Shown: piece by piece, positions 7,625-16,524 of the stretch
Position numbering within the stretch: position 1 is the first letter of the stretch
Layout of the letters: every line of letters starts with the position of its first letter
Assembly (NCBI GenBank): GCA_965247295.1
Contig: CBDFGQ010000003.1
Coordinates: 124,001-188,000 of the forward strand
Length of the DNA: 64,000 nucleotides
Reading direction: 5' to 3'
Origin: CBDFGQ01 sp965247295
GTDB taxonomy: Bacteria > Chloroflexota > Dehalococcoidia > Lucifugimonadales > JAGWBF01
Notes under the pieces: model-generated
Databases searched by the model: none
What the model saw: only the letters and a program-made list of their open reading frames with translations
Told to the model about the DNA's origin: nothing
Made by a program: the position numbers and the translations under genes

Positions 7625-8998
7625 ATGGCCATTATCGATAAGCCGAATCTAAACTTCAGTATGACAAGGCTGCCCGGCGGGCTGCACTTCGCCTGGGCAA
7701 TCCTGGCCATGCTGACGGTGGTACAGCTCGTAGGCAACTCCATCGGCATGGCCGTAGGCGCCGTAATAATACCCCTAAGCGATCCCCAGGGCAGCTTCGG
7801 ATGGAACATCTCCACCATTGGGACGGCCCTCATGGTCTACTACCTCATTGGGGCCGTCTTCTCTCCCGTGTCCGGCTGGCTGGGAGACCGGTACGGGGCG
7901 CGCCGCATGATGCTGGGGGGCGGCATCCTCTTTGCAGGCAGCATGGCCTTCGTTGGGACCATCAGCCAGCCATGGCAGTTCTTCCTGTCCTTCGGCGTAA
8001 TGCTGGCCCTGACCCAGTCCATCTGCATGGTGCCCCTCATAGCATCGGTCAACGGATGGTTCCGGCGGCGGCTGGGTCTGGGGGTTGGGGTGGTATGGGG
8101 TGCGGGGGGCGTTGGCACGGCCATCCTGGCCCCCCTTGCGGGCTATCTGATCACCCACATCGGGTGGCAGGCTACTTTCTGGAGCATCGGTGCCGTCGGT
8201 GGAGGAATCCTCCTCTTGCTAACGGTGTTTTTTCGCAGTCGCCCCGCCGATGTGGGCCTCAAACCTTACGGGGCTACCGACAACGATCCACTCGATAAGG
8301 CAAGGAGCCCGGCGGTCGAGGGCCTGCGCCTCAAGGTGTTCAACCAACACATTCGCCGGACTAGGGCCTTCTGGAACCTGCCTGTCATCCACGGCCTCGG
8401 ATGTGCCGGCCACGGAGTGGTGCTGATCTACGCAACCTACATCGCCTACGACCAGGGAATTTCTTATGTGGCCGCCTTGGTCATCCTCAGCATCATTTCC
8501 ATATTCAGCGTACTAGGGCGCTTCGCCACCCCCCTGGTGGCCGAGCGATTCGGTGGGAAGCCCATAATGGCCGCGGCCCTGTTCATCCAGGGAATTACGG
8601 TGCTGGTCCTGTTCTGGGCCCAGGACCTGTGGGTCTTCTACCTCTTCGCAATGCTGTTCGGCATAGGCTTCGGCGGCGAGATGTCCGCCTACCTGGTGGT
8701 CAACCGGCAGTACTTCGGGCCGGGTCCAATAGCCACCTGCTACGGGTTTCAGATAATGGGCGCCCTTATCGGCCACGCCGTGGCCACAGGTTTGGCGGGA
8801 CTGGTCCTCAACGCCACCGGCTCCTACGAAGCGATCCTGGTCATGTCCATACTATTCAGCTTTGGTGGGGTAGCCGTCATCGCAACGCTGGAGTCCTCGT
8901 CCCGCGTGCTGATTCCCGACTGGGAGGAGGCCCTGCCTCCCGAGGCTCGCACCGACCAACCCGCCCCAGCCAGTCTGGGCTCGCTTGGGAATGATTGA
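7625..8998 (+). CDS. MFS transporter
   Basis: A 457-residue major facilitator with about 12 hydrophobic helices. The helix 2-3 loop carries the family signature GWLGDRYGARRMM (residues ~80-92), and the central loop (RSRPADVGLKPYGATDND) separates the two halves. The arrangement, with a glycine-rich helix 5 (GVGVVWGAGGVGTAILAP), recalls oxalate/formate and monocarboxylate antiporter groups. The substrate is not determined. It is probably controlled by the neighbouring LysR protein and may share a transcript with the small exported protein upstream. No strong ribosome binding site is visible, so the start is tentative. Confidence 0.9.
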   Translation: MAIIDKPNLNFSMTRLPGGLHFAWAILAMLTVVQLVGNSIGMAVGAVIIPLSDPQGSFGWNISTIGTALMVYYLIGAVFSPVSGWLGDRYGARRMMLGGGILFAGSMAFVGTISQPWQFFLSFGVMLALTQSICMVPLIASVNGWFRRRLGLGVGVVWGAGGVGTAILAPLAGYLITHIGWQATFWSIGAVGGGILLLLTVFFRSRPADVGLKPYGATDNDPLDKARSPAVEGLRLKVFNQHIRRTRAFWNLPVIHGLGCAGHGVVLIYATYIAYDQGISYVAALVILSIISIFSVLGRFATPLVAERFGGKPIMAAALFIQGITVLVLFWAQDLWVFYLFAMLFGIGFGGEMSAYLVVNRQYFGPGPIATCYGFQIMGALIGHAVATGLAGLVLNATGSYEAILVMSILFSFGGVAVIATLESSSRVLIPDWEEALPPEARTDQPAPASLGSLGND

Positions 8999-9094
8999 AG
9001 CGCCAACTGGCATATCCAAAGACGGCCGGGGTGGTCTATAGGACCCGAGGTAGGAGGCACGGGGATTTAGATAAAACATATCGGACAATATCTC

Positions 9095-9123
9095 TTGACA
9101 CGTTGATGCCGTGCTCGCAAAAT
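9095..9123 (+). promoter_or_regulatory. Putative promoter of the dicluster ferredoxin gene
   Basis: TTGACA at 9095-9100, a 17-nt spacer, then CAAAAT at 9118-9123 (4 of 6 matches), about 68 nt before the ferredoxin ATG. Confidence 0.4.
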
Positions 9124-9190
9124 AAGAGATGGTGCCCGGACTTGCTTGGCGCCTGCGCAGGTGTCATGCGAAAGGCAGCGAAGGCCGCCA

Positions 9191-9430
9191 ATGACGTACA
9201 TTATCACGGAGCCATGCATCGGCCTTAAGGACGCTAGCTGCCTCGATGTGTGCCCCGTGGACTGCATCCACACCGACGAGGATGCGGACATGTACTACAT
9301 AAATCCCCCTGAGTGTATCGACTGTGGCGCCTGCGAACCCGTGTGCCCCGTGTCGGCCATCTTCTACGAATACGCCGTACCCGGCAAGTGGAACGCCTTT
9401 ATCGCCAAGAACTACAGCTACTTCAAGTAA
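9191..9430 (+). CDS. Dicluster (7Fe or 8Fe) ferredoxin
   Basis: A 79-residue ferredoxin. The first cluster motif is CIGLKDASCLDVCPVDC, with the seven-residue gap after the first Cys seen in FdxA-type 7Fe ferredoxins; the second is CIDCGACEPVCP, a standard [4Fe-4S] motif. The start at 9191 (MTYIITEPC) matches the family N-terminus, so upstream in-frame Met codons are discarded. It is a soluble low-potential electron carrier. It stands alone with its own promoter candidate; the redox partner is not evident from the neighbours. Confidence 0.95.
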   Translation: MTYIITEPCIGLKDASCLDVCPVDCIHTDEDADMYYINPPECIDCGACEPVCPVSAIFYEYAVPGKWNAFIAKNYSYFK

Positions 9431-9786
9431 AGGGCCCTCTTCCGGCCTGCACTCGGCCCTCTTCTCTGGCCCCTGTCAACCCCCTCCTCGGCGGTCATCC
9501 CCACGAGCCCCTTGTCCGCGCGTCGGAGGCCGCAACGTCAGGTTAGCCCCCTGAACTCGGCGTTTCTCAAGGAGCCGACGCCGTGACCAGGGTTTCCGCG
9601 TCAATGGGAGACACCCCGGCAGCCCACCCAATCCAAGATAACGCCATGGTGACGGATGGTCCCCCTTCCCACGGGCGCTTGACGCCGCCTGGACGCTACA
9701 CTACACTCCAGTCCGGGGACGACGTGGCCGGCGGCACTTCCAGAAGGCCAACGTCCCCGGCCCACCCGAACAATGGGAGAATGGGG
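9431..9786 (+). other. Non-coding gap before apt
   Basis: This 356-base stretch is open in the apt frame, but the peptide it would encode (rich in Pro, Gly, Arg and Thr) does not resemble the Apt family. A good promoter lies inside it, so I treat it as untranslated. Nothing else was recognised. Confidence 0.5.
9679..9707 (+). promoter_or_regulatory. Putative apt promoter
   Basis: TTGACG at 9679-9684, exactly 17 nt, then TACACT at 9702-9707. The expected start site is about 70 nt before the apt ATG at 9787, which argues against the much longer reading from 9583. Confidence 0.45.
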
Positions 9787-10299
9787 ATGGACCTGAAGTC
9801 CTACATAAGAGATATTCCGGACTTTCCCGTGCCCGGAATCCTCTTCAGGGACATCACCCCATTGCTAAAGGAACCCGTCGCCTTCCAGTACGTGATTGAC
9901 CGCTTGTTCGAGAGGTACTCCTCCGACACCATAGACAGTATCGTGGCCATCGAGGCCAGGGGCTTTCTCTTCGGTTCGCCTCTCGCCCACAGGCTGGGAA
10001 AGCCCCTGGTGCTGGCCAGGAAGCAGGGGAAGCTCCCAGCCGAGTCGCTCACCATGGAATACGCGCTGGAGTACGGCACCAACGTGGTGGAGATGCACAA
10101 GGACGGCATCCTGCCTGGCCAGGGCGTCTTGATCGTGGACGACCTGCTGGCCACGGGGGGGACCTTGGCGGCCACGGCGCGGTTGGTGGAGCGGGCCGGC
10201 GGTCGGGTGGAGGGCCTGGCCCTAGTGATCGAGCTCACCGAACTCCAGGGAAGGAATCTCCTACAAGGCTACGACATCTTCGCCCTCGTGCAATACTGA
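9787..10299 (+). CDS. apt: Adenine phosphoribosyltransferase
   Basis: Purine-salvage enzyme converting adenine and PRPP to AMP. The 170-residue reading from ATG 9787 (MDLKSYIRDIPDFPVPGILF) matches the family length and its conserved start. The flexible-loop region (RKQGKLPAESLTMEYALEYG) and the PRPP-binding motif (GVLIVDDLLATGGTL, residues ~113-127) are intact. GGGAGA at 9774-9779 is 7 nt upstream. It is cytoplasmic and acts as a homodimer in the family. Confidence 0.96.
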   Translation: MDLKSYIRDIPDFPVPGILFRDITPLLKEPVAFQYVIDRLFERYSSDTIDSIVAIEARGFLFGSPLAHRLGKPLVLARKQGKLPAESLTMEYALEYGTNVVEMHKDGILPGQGVLIVDDLLATGGTLAATARLVERAGGRVEGLALVIELTELQGRNLLQGYDIFALVQY

Positions 10300-10524
10300 T
10301 GAACAATTGGGGAGCGCCCCGATCGGACCGGGGCCGAGAGCCTGCCCTGAGCTCCGACCGCAGGTCGAGAGTATCGACAAAGTCAGCCCTGCCGAAGGGG
10401 TTCCCCTCCGATACATATTTCCCCTCCATCGTGACCAGGAAAGGCGCCAGTGATATGGTCGAAAAGTTACTTCAGCACCCCGCGAGTCAGCCATAAGGAT
10501 CAATAGCTGAAAGGAGGCATCCAG

Positions 10525-10962
10525 ATGATTAAGTTAGAGCACACCGTAGATATCAATCGCCCCGTCGAGGAGGTCTTTTCGTTCATTACAAATCACGAGA
10601 ACGACGCGCAGTGGCGGGCGGGGCTGGTCGAATCGAAACGGACATCAGAGGGACCCGTCGGTGTGGGCTCAACCGGGACGGATGTGCTCCAATTTCTGGG
10701 CCGCCGCATCGAATCTTCTTATGAACTTACCGAGTTCGAGGAGAACAGGAAGCTGGGATTCAAGACCACCTCCGGGCCCATACCCATGGAGGGCGGCTAC
10801 ACCATGGAGTCCGCCGGGGGCGGCACCAAGGTCGCCTTCACGATCCAGGGGGACTCGGGCGGCTTCTTCAGGCTGGCCGAGCCGATCCTGGCCCGCATGG
10901 TCAAGAGGCAGGTCGTATCCGACTTCGGCAACCTCAAGGACCTGCTAGAGGCCCAGGGCTGA
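10525..10962 (+). CDS. SRPBCC (START-like) family protein
   Basis: A 145-residue helix-grip protein: it begins IKLEHTVDINRPVEEVFSFI and follows the usual pattern (NHENDAQWRAG, then a beta-strand series, then FGNLKDLLEAQG as the long C-terminal helix). This fold makes a deep hydrophobic pocket for lipids, polyketides or other ligands, and some members are coenzyme Q-binding or aromatase-like proteins. The particular ligand is unknown. A strong AAAGGAGG precedes the ATG. Its stop is 2 nt from the stop of the convergent amidase gene. Confidence 0.85.
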   Translation: MIKLEHTVDINRPVEEVFSFITNHENDAQWRAGLVESKRTSEGPVGVGSTGTDVLQFLGRRIESSYELTEFEENRKLGFKTTSGPIPMEGGYTMESAGGGTKVAFTIQGDSGGFFRLAEPILARMVKRQVVSDFGNLKDLLEAQG

Positions 10963-10964
10963 CT

Positions 10965-12377
10965 CTATAGCGGAGGCCTGCGCTTATGCCAGTCGGTGGC
11001 CTGCTCGTAGGCATGGGCAGCACGAAGCACCGTCCCCTCGTCGAAGGGCCGGCCGGCTAGCTGGAGTCCAATGGGCAACCCTTCGTCGGAGAATCCACAG
11101 GGCACGGTTATGGCAGGGAAGCCGTTGAGGTTGAAGGCCCGCGTGTACTGGGTCAGGGCAGGGGTCGACGCCATGGTGGTGTCCCCTACCTGTACCTGGG
11201 ACAGGCCGATCTTGTGGGCAACGATGGGCTCTGTGGGCCCCGCCAACAAATCCACCTCCCTGAACAGCTCCAGGCTCTGACGATCGAAGAGGGCGCGGGC
11301 CCGCTGCGCCTGTATGTAGTCGGTGGCGGAGATGAAGAAGCCAGACTCCAGCCGAACGCGCACAGGGGGATAGAGCAGGTTGCCTTGGGTCCGGACCAGG
11401 TCGCCGTGGTAGGCGGCTGCCTCGGCCATCAGGATGGTCGTTGAGATGGGCATGGATTGATGATACATGGGCCAGGACAGCTCCGTGACCGTCGCGCCCA
11501 GCTCGCCCAGCAGGTCCACGGCCTTTCGCACGGCCCCCTCCACCTGGGAGTCCAGGGGCACCTCATAGTACTCTTTCGGTATCCCCACCCGCAGGCCCCT
11601 GATATCGCCCGTGAGGGCCACGGTGTAGTCCGGCACAGGTACGTCGGCCGAAGCGGGGTCGTTGGGATCGTACGCCGCGATGGCGTTCATGGCCAGGGCG
11701 CAGTCCTCCACGGTGCGGGCCATGGGGCCGGGGTGGTCCAGGCACCAGGATAGCGGCGTAAGGCCATAGCAGCTGAGCCTCCCGTAGGTGGGCTTCAATC
11801 CCGCCAGGCCGCACAGGGCGCTGGGAATACGCACGGAGCCTCCCGTGTCGCTGCCCATGGTGAGGGTGCACTGGCCGGCAGCGGCAGCGGACCCAGAGCC
11901 GCCGCTGGACCCTCCGGATATTAGCTCCGGATTCCACGGGTTGTGCATGTGTCCGTAGTCTGGATTTTCCCCCTGCGGGCCATAGGCAAACTGGTGCATG
12001 TTCAGCTTGCCAAGAAGGATCGCCCCCGCCCCGGCAAACCTGGCGGCGATGGTGGAGTCGAAGTCGGGAACGAAGTCGTCAAATATCCGGGAGCCCGCGG
12101 TGTTGCGGACCCCCTTGACGTAGTACAGGTCCTTCAGTCCCAGGGGTATGCCATGAAGGGGTCCCCGATACCGGCCCGCCTGTATCTCCTCCTCGGCCTT
12201 CCGGGCGGCGGCCACGGCCTGTTCGGGCAGCAGGGTGATAAAGGAGTTCAACACGGGTTCCAGGACTTCGATGCGGGCAAGATGGGCCTCCACCAACTCC
12301 ACGGGGGAGAGCTCCTTATCACGTATGAGGCGAGAGAGCTGGCCAGCGCTCATGTAGCAGAGCTCGGTGCCATCCAT
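10965..12377 (-). CDS. Amidase signature enzyme (GatA/AtzE-like)
   Basis: A 470-residue amidase. The Ser-cisSer-Lys triad is visible: GGSSGGSGSAAAAG supplies the cis-Ser region, GSDTGGSVRIPSALCG the nucleophile Ser, and the catalytic Lys lies in the earlier GIPLGLKDLYYVKG segment. The overall sequence is GatA-like (LTPLSWCLDHPGPMARTVEDC). Its ATG is 4 nt after the stop of a GatC-like gene, so the two probably form a complex. No gatB is in the window. That pairing is found in AtzE-AtzG, where the amidase acts on a small amide during s-triazine breakdown, rather than in the tRNA amidotransferase. A role in Gln-tRNA formation with a distant gatB is still possible. Confidence 0.88.
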   Translation of the reverse strand: MDGTELCYMSAGQLSRLIRDKELSPVELVEAHLARIEVLEPVLNSFITLLPEQAVAAARKAEEEIQAGRYRGPLHGIPLGLKDLYYVKGVRNTAGSRIFDDFVPDFDSTIAARFAGAGAILLGKLNMHQFAYGPQGENPDYGHMHNPWNPELISGGSSGGSGSAAAAGQCTLTMGSDTGGSVRIPSALCGLAGLKPTYGRLSCYGLTPLSWCLDHPGPMARTVEDCALAMNAIAAYDPNDPASADVPVPDYTVALTGDIRGLRVGIPKEYYEVPLDSQVEGAVRKAVDLLGELGATVTELSWPMYHQSMPISTTILMAEAAAYHGDLVRTQGNLLYPPVRVRLESGFFISATDYIQAQRARALFDRQSLELFREVDLLAGPTEPIVAHKIGLSQVQVGDTTMASTPALTQYTRAFNLNGFPAITVPCGFSDEGLPIGLQLAGRPFDEGTVLRAAHAYEQATDWHKRRPPL

Positions 12378-12381
12378 ACAT

Positions 12382-12576
12382 CTACTCCTTGGGCGGAATG
12401 AAGACCATGGCTGGTTCCACGTCCGTCAGATCGAGCTCCTGAATGGCCTTCAGGCCCGGCAGGACTCCCTGGAGGTAGGCAAACAGCTCCTCCATGTGGG
12501 GGTCATTGACGTTAAGGCCCGAGGCCTCGGCTATTCTCAGAAATGTGTCCTTGCTGATCCCACCTTCATCAGCCAT
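12382..12576 (-). CDS. GatC/AtzG-like small subunit
   Basis: A 64-residue protein. The N-terminal helical part (FLRIAEASGLNVNDPHMEELFAYL) and the ending ELDLTDVEPAMVFIPPKE match the GatC pattern, where a C-terminal strap wraps the amidase. It is shorter than most GatC proteins (about 95), close to AtzG-type subunits. GGAGG is well placed before the ATG at 12576 and the stop is 4 nt from the amidase ATG. It probably stabilises the amidase. Confidence 0.8.
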   Translation of the reverse strand: MADEGGISKDTFLRIAEASGLNVNDPHMEELFAYLQGVLPGLKAIQELDLTDVEPAMVFIPPKE

Positions 12577-12602
12577 CGGCTGCCACCTCCTTCCGCAGGT
12601 TC

Positions 12603-13028
12603 CTAGATCCTCTCCCCATCATCGCCGTAAAAGGCTATATCGGGCTTGCCGTCCTGCAGCAGTCCAACGCCGGCGCGGACATTCTGGTCGCCGTCAAAGA
12701 ACAGGACGGCCGCCGTGCCATTTTCCCCCAGGCCTATCGAGGCGCGAAGGTTGCCGTCTTTATCTAACAGCGACAGCATGGGCAACGACCCCTCGCCCAG
12801 CCTCAACAGAGACCGTATATCCTGGTCTTCATCGAGGTAGCCCACACCCGTCCAATTGCTTGTAAACAGCCCCAGCGACACGCGAGCCTCCCCACCCTTG
12901 TCAAACAGCTTGAGGCTCGGGGACCCCACCTCGGTGAATCCCAGCACGGCGCGGATGTCCCCATCCCCATCCACCAGCTCGAATTTTTCGGCACGAATCG
13001 TCGTAGGCTCTTTCCCACCCTGGGTCAT
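12603..13028 (-). CDS. Protein of tandem 23-residue beta repeats
   Basis: A 141-residue protein, not assigned to a family. After a short N-terminus (to residue 15) it consists of five consecutive repeats of exactly 23 residues plus half of a sixth. The pattern is roughly Φ-x-Φ-Φ-D-x-D-G-x-x-R-A-x-Φ-G-Φ-x-x-x-G-x-x-x, for example LSLLDKDGNLRASIGLGENG and VLFFDGDQNVRAGVGLLQDG. Each unit probably makes two strands joined by an Asp-rich turn, giving a solenoid, roll or trefoil-like sheet. There is no signal peptide. AAAGGAGG lies 8 nt before the ATG. It is upstream of the GatC-like gene on the same strand with about 25 bp between, so it may belong to that transcript. Confidence 0.8.
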   Translation of the reverse strand: MTQGGKEPTTIRAEKFELVDGDGDIRAVLGFTEVGSPSLKLFDKGGEARVSLGLFTSNWTGVGYLDEDQDIRSLLRLGEGSLPMLSLLDKDGNLRASIGLGENGTAAVLFFDGDQNVRAGVGLLQDGKPDIAFYGDDGERI

Positions 13029-13149
13029 AGCCGGGACCTCCTTTGTCTTTAACCCTCAAAAACCCGACAACGGGGCTTAGCTCCTCTGCGCTCCCCATTA
13101 CTCACCCACCCGGTAATCATACCTGATACAGGCAGAAAATCCGGCGTGA

Positions 13150-15234
13150 CTAGCGGGGAAAGGCGTCCCTGAGACCCCCATCCACCGGAATCATCGCCCC
13201 CGTGGTCTTGGCGGAGCGGTCGCCAGCAAGGAACAGCACCATCTCGGCCACATCCTCCCCAGTGATACGCTCCCTGAGCAGGTTTCGCTTCCGGTAGAAG
13301 TCCTCCAGGTCATCCACGGAGATGCCATGGGCCTCGGCCCTCTGCTCCCGCACCTCCCTGGACCAGAGCCCGGAGCCCTCGAATATGGCGTCGGGGTTGA
13401 CCACATTGGAGCGGATGCCGAACTCTCCGTTCTCGATGGCCAGCACCCGGGCCAGCTGGACCTCGGCGGCCTTTGAGGCGCTGTAGGCCCCGAAGTCTCT
13501 CCCGGGGGATGGCACATTCTTCGTTCCGATGAACACAAGGCTGCCACCCATGGCCTGCTCCCGCATCGTCCTCACGGCCTCCCTGGCGACCAGGAAGTGT
13601 CCCGTGGTGTTGATATCCAGGGCCCGCTGCCACTGGGCCAGGGACAGCTCATCTATGGCACCCACTGGGGCGATGCCCGCGTTGGACACCAAAATGTCGA
13701 GCCCTCCACAGGCCAACCGCACCTGCTTGAAGGCCGCGGCCACATCATCTTCGCTGGTCACGTCCATAGTGCAGGCCATGCCCATTCCCTGCCCGTGGTT
13801 GGCGTTCAGATGCTCCGCAAGCGCCTGGGCCCCTTCCTCATCTACGTCGGCCACCACGACGTGGGCACCCTCCGCCGCCAGTCGCAGGGCGATGGCGCGG
13901 CCGATCCCGTGGGCCCCCCCAGTCACCAGGGCCACCCTGCGCGCCAGCTCTCCCTCAGGGGGAGCCAGGGTCAGTTTGTACAGCTCCAGGGGCCAGTACT
14001 CCGCCTCGTAGGCATCCCTGGCGGTCAGCGAGGTGTACCCGCTCACAGACTCGGCCGCCCGTATGACCCCGATGGTATGGTGATAGATGTCGCCCGTGAT
14101 CAGGGCTCCTCTGCTGTCCCGGCCGGTAGTCCACATACCCACGCCGGGCACCAACACGACGCGGGGATAGGGGTCCAGCATGGGCTCATCGCCGGTGGCA
14201 TGCTCCCGGTACCACTCTATATACTCATCGGCGCTACGCTCCACTCCCTGGCGGAGCGACTGGAGCAGAGCCGGTACATCGCCGGGGTCTTCAACGTCCA
14301 CCCACACGGGGGTGCGTTTTGTCTGTAGCAAGTGGTCCGGAGTCGCCGGACCTATTCCGCTCAGCTCCTTGCCCATATTGGAGCCCACGAACTCCAGGAC
14401 GTCGGGGCTATCGTCGTACCGGAGCACCGCCCGGCTACGCCGGCTCACCAGACCCCGCAGCGTGGGGGCGACGGCGTTTGCCACCTGTCGGCGGCGCTCC
14501 GCATCCAGGGCGCTCCTCTTCGTGCCTCCGAAGACTAACCTGCCTGTCCCCTGCTTTCGCGTGTATTCCTCCGCCAGGGAGACCAGCTCGATATGCACGT
14601 CGTAGGCAGCCTTGCAGGTATCGCCCCAGGTGAAGAGCCCGTGGTTCACCAGAACCACACCCTTGGCGCCAGGATTGCCCCTTACCGCCTCTCCCACTTT
14701 TTTAGAGAGACGGAACCCGGGAAGGATATAATCGACCACGGCGACGTCGTTTCCGTAGGCCGCCTGGAGGACCTGCCTGGCGTCCACGTTGTTGGTCAGG
14801 GCCACCACGGCATCGGCATGAGAGTGAACGACGCTGTGATACGGGAGGAAGGCGTGCAGCAGGGTCTCGATGGAGGGCCGTGGCGCGCCCGGGTCCAGCA
14901 GGCACCTGTTCAGGTAGTCCACCACCTCCTCATCGGGCATGGCCTCCTGATCGAAGAGTGGAAGCACGTCCTCCAGCCGGAGGGCGGGAAATTGCCTGGG
15001 CTCTATTCCCTTCAGGTCGGAACCCGTGCCCTTGATGAGCATGACCCTGGTATCCCGGCCCACCAAGTCTTGCCTGTCCACCTTGATGGATGTGTTGCCG
15101 CCCCCCCAGAGAACCAGCGACGGGTCCGCGCCGATGAGGCGGCTCTGGTAGACAAGCAGGTCCAGGTCCGACAGGCCCCGGGCTTCATCTTCAGACCAAC
15201 GATTGTGCATGGGTGCGGGTGCCCCTAGTTCCAT
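13150..15234 (-). CDS. Bifunctional rhamnulose-1-phosphate aldolase / short-chain dehydrogenase (RhaEW-like)
   Basis: About 694 residues in two enzymes. The N-terminal half is a class II aldolase: HAFLPYHSVVHSHADAV carries metal-binding His residues and GVVLVNHGLFTWGD a further one. The C-terminal part, from ARRVALVTGGAHGIGRAIAL, is a classical Rossmann short-chain dehydrogenase with NAG and YSASKAA (catalytic Tyr and Lys). Relatives (RhaEW/YuxG) cleave rhamnulose-1-phosphate to DHAP and lactaldehyde and then oxidise or reduce the lactaldehyde. ATG 15234 is chosen; the frame runs open to 15387 but that would enter the upstream gene. No other rhamnose gene is nearby, so the sugar is uncertain. 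Confidence 0.9.
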   Translation of the reverse strand: MELGAPAPMHNRWSEDEARGLSDLDLLVYQSRLIGADPSLVLWGGGNTSIKVDRQDLVGRDTRVMLIKGTGSDLKGIEPRQFPALRLEDVLPLFDQEAMPDEEVVDYLNRCLLDPGAPRPSIETLLHAFLPYHSVVHSHADAVVALTNNVDARQVLQAAYGNDVAVVDYILPGFRLSKKVGEAVRGNPGAKGVVLVNHGLFTWGDTCKAAYDVHIELVSLAEEYTRKQGTGRLVFGGTKRSALDAERRRQVANAVAPTLRGLVSRRSRAVLRYDDSPDVLEFVGSNMGKELSGIGPATPDHLLQTKRTPVWVDVEDPGDVPALLQSLRQGVERSADEYIEWYREHATGDEPMLDPYPRVVLVPGVGMWTTGRDSRGALITGDIYHHTIGVIRAAESVSGYTSLTARDAYEAEYWPLELYKLTLAPPEGELARRVALVTGGAHGIGRAIALRLAAEGAHVVVADVDEEGAQALAEHLNANHGQGMGMACTMDVTSEDDVAAAFKQVRLACGGLDILVSNAGIAPVGAIDELSLAQWQRALDINTTGHFLVAREAVRTMREQAMGGSLVFIGTKNVPSPGRDFGAYSASKAAEVQLARVLAIENGEFGIRSNVVNPDAIFEGSGLWSREVREQRAEAHGISVDDLEDFYRKRNLLRERITGEDVAEMVLFLAGDRSAKTTGAMIPVDGGLRDAFPR

Positions 15235-15244
15235 GATGGCGGCT

Positions 15245-16363
15245 CTACTCCAATGCCTGGGATAGGTCCTCGATGAGGTCTTCGGCGTGTTCCAGCCCGA
15301 CCGACATACGGAGAAGGTTGTCGGGCGTCTTGGTGCCAGGCCCCTCGATAGAGGCGCGATGCTCGATAAGGCTCTCGGTACCTCCAAGGCTGGTTGCTCT
15401 GGTGAAAACTTTCACGCGTGCAGCTACCTGCATCGCGTCCTCTCGACCGCCTTCCACCTGAAACGACACCATGCCGCCGTAGTACGACATCTGGCGCGCC
15501 GCTATGTCGTGGCCCGGATGACCTGGCAGGCCCGGGTAATGGACGGCCTCCACCCGCGGATGATCGCCCAAGAACCTTGCGATTCCCACGGCGTTAGCTG
15601 AGTGGGCGGGCATACGCAGGTGCAGTGTCCGTATGCCCCTGAGAACCAGCCAGCACTCGAAGGGCGAGGGAACGGCTCCGCAGGCGGTCTGAATCAACCT
15701 GATTCGCTGGAAAAACTCCGAGTCTTCATTGGTTATCACCGCGCCGCCTATCACGTCGCCGTGACCGCCCAGGTACTTTGTAGTTGAGTGCACGACCACA
15801 TCGGCGCCTAGCTCCAGGGGGCGCTGCAGCATGGGGGTGGCCCAGGTATTGTCGCAGACGCAAAGCGCCCGTGCATCGTGGGCGATCTCGACGACCCGCG
15901 GGATGTCGGTAATTTTGAGGAGCGGGTTCGACGGGGTCTCGACCCATATAAGCTTCGTGTTAGGCCGGACTGCCTGGCTGACCTGTTGGAGATCGGTGGC
16001 GTCGACAAAAGTGGTCTCCAGGCCCCAGGGCGCGAATACGTCGCGGAGAAGGTCGGACGTGCCGTGGTAGCAGTCGTTGGGAGCGATGACATGAGCACCG
16101 GGTGACAGGGACTGGAACACTGCCGCGGTCGCCGCCGATCCTGAGGAAAAGGCTGCCGCGGCGGCACCGCCCTCAAGATTGAGCAGACACTCCTGTAAAG
16201 CTTGGCGGTTGGGGTTGCCGAGTCGGGAATAGACGTATCCCTTGGAGTACTGGCCATCCGGGTCTCGTTCGAAGGTCGATGACAGGTGAATCGGCGCGGT
16301 CATGGCCCCGGACGCTGAGTCATGGCTATGGGCGGCTCTGGCCGCTATCGTCTCGAACCTCAT
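15245..16363 (-). CDS. Cystathionine gamma-synthase/lyase family PLP enzyme
   Basis: A 372-residue Cys/Met-metabolism PLP-dependent enzyme (fold type I). Visible features are YSRLGNPNRQALQECL, the Gly-rich SGSAATAAVFQ that binds the PLP phosphate, an Asp in CVCDNTWATPMLQRPLELG, and the PLP-lysine in VHSTTKYLGGHGDVIGG. The end (SLGGTESLIEHRASI) is typical of CGS/CGL/MGL. Transsulfuration and gamma-elimination activities cannot be separated by eye. GGAAGGG lies 5 nt before ATG 16363. The gene is 10 nt upstream of the RhaEW-like gene, so they are likely co-transcribed although the metabolic link is unclear. Confidence 0.92.
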   Translation of the reverse strand: MRFETIAARAAHSHDSASGAMTAPIHLSSTFERDPDGQYSKGYVYSRLGNPNRQALQECLLNLEGGAAAAAFSSGSAATAAVFQSLSPGAHVIAPNDCYHGTSDLLRDVFAPWGLETTFVDATDLQQVSQAVRPNTKLIWVETPSNPLLKITDIPRVVEIAHDARALCVCDNTWATPMLQRPLELGADVVVHSTTKYLGGHGDVIGGAVITNEDSEFFQRIRLIQTACGAVPSPFECWLVLRGIRTLHLRMPAHSANAVGIARFLGDHPRVEAVHYPGLPGHPGHDIAARQMSYYGGMVSFQVEGGREDAMQVAARVKVFTRATSLGGTESLIEHRASIEGPGTKTPDNLLRMSVGLEHAEDLIEDLSQALE

Positions 16364-16524
16364 GGCGCCCTTCCAAGATTTTCACCCAAGCTATACTCCC
16401 CTAACCCCACACACTCCCACCATCGAAACGCCACCCCAGCGGCGGACCCACGGCCGTTTGGAGCGCTCCTGACCAGGTAGCACGGCCAGCCAGGGAGACC
16501 ATCCGACCTCTCCGATCGATGGCA

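Noticed and set aside
9583..9786. N-terminal extension of Apt
   Set aside because: Family length, the ribosome binding site before 9787 and an internal promoter at 9679-9707 all favour the shorter protein.
13597..14328. 243-codon frame opposite the RhaEW-like gene
   Set aside because: Antisense to a strongly supported dehydrogenase/aldolase gene; no motifs of its own.
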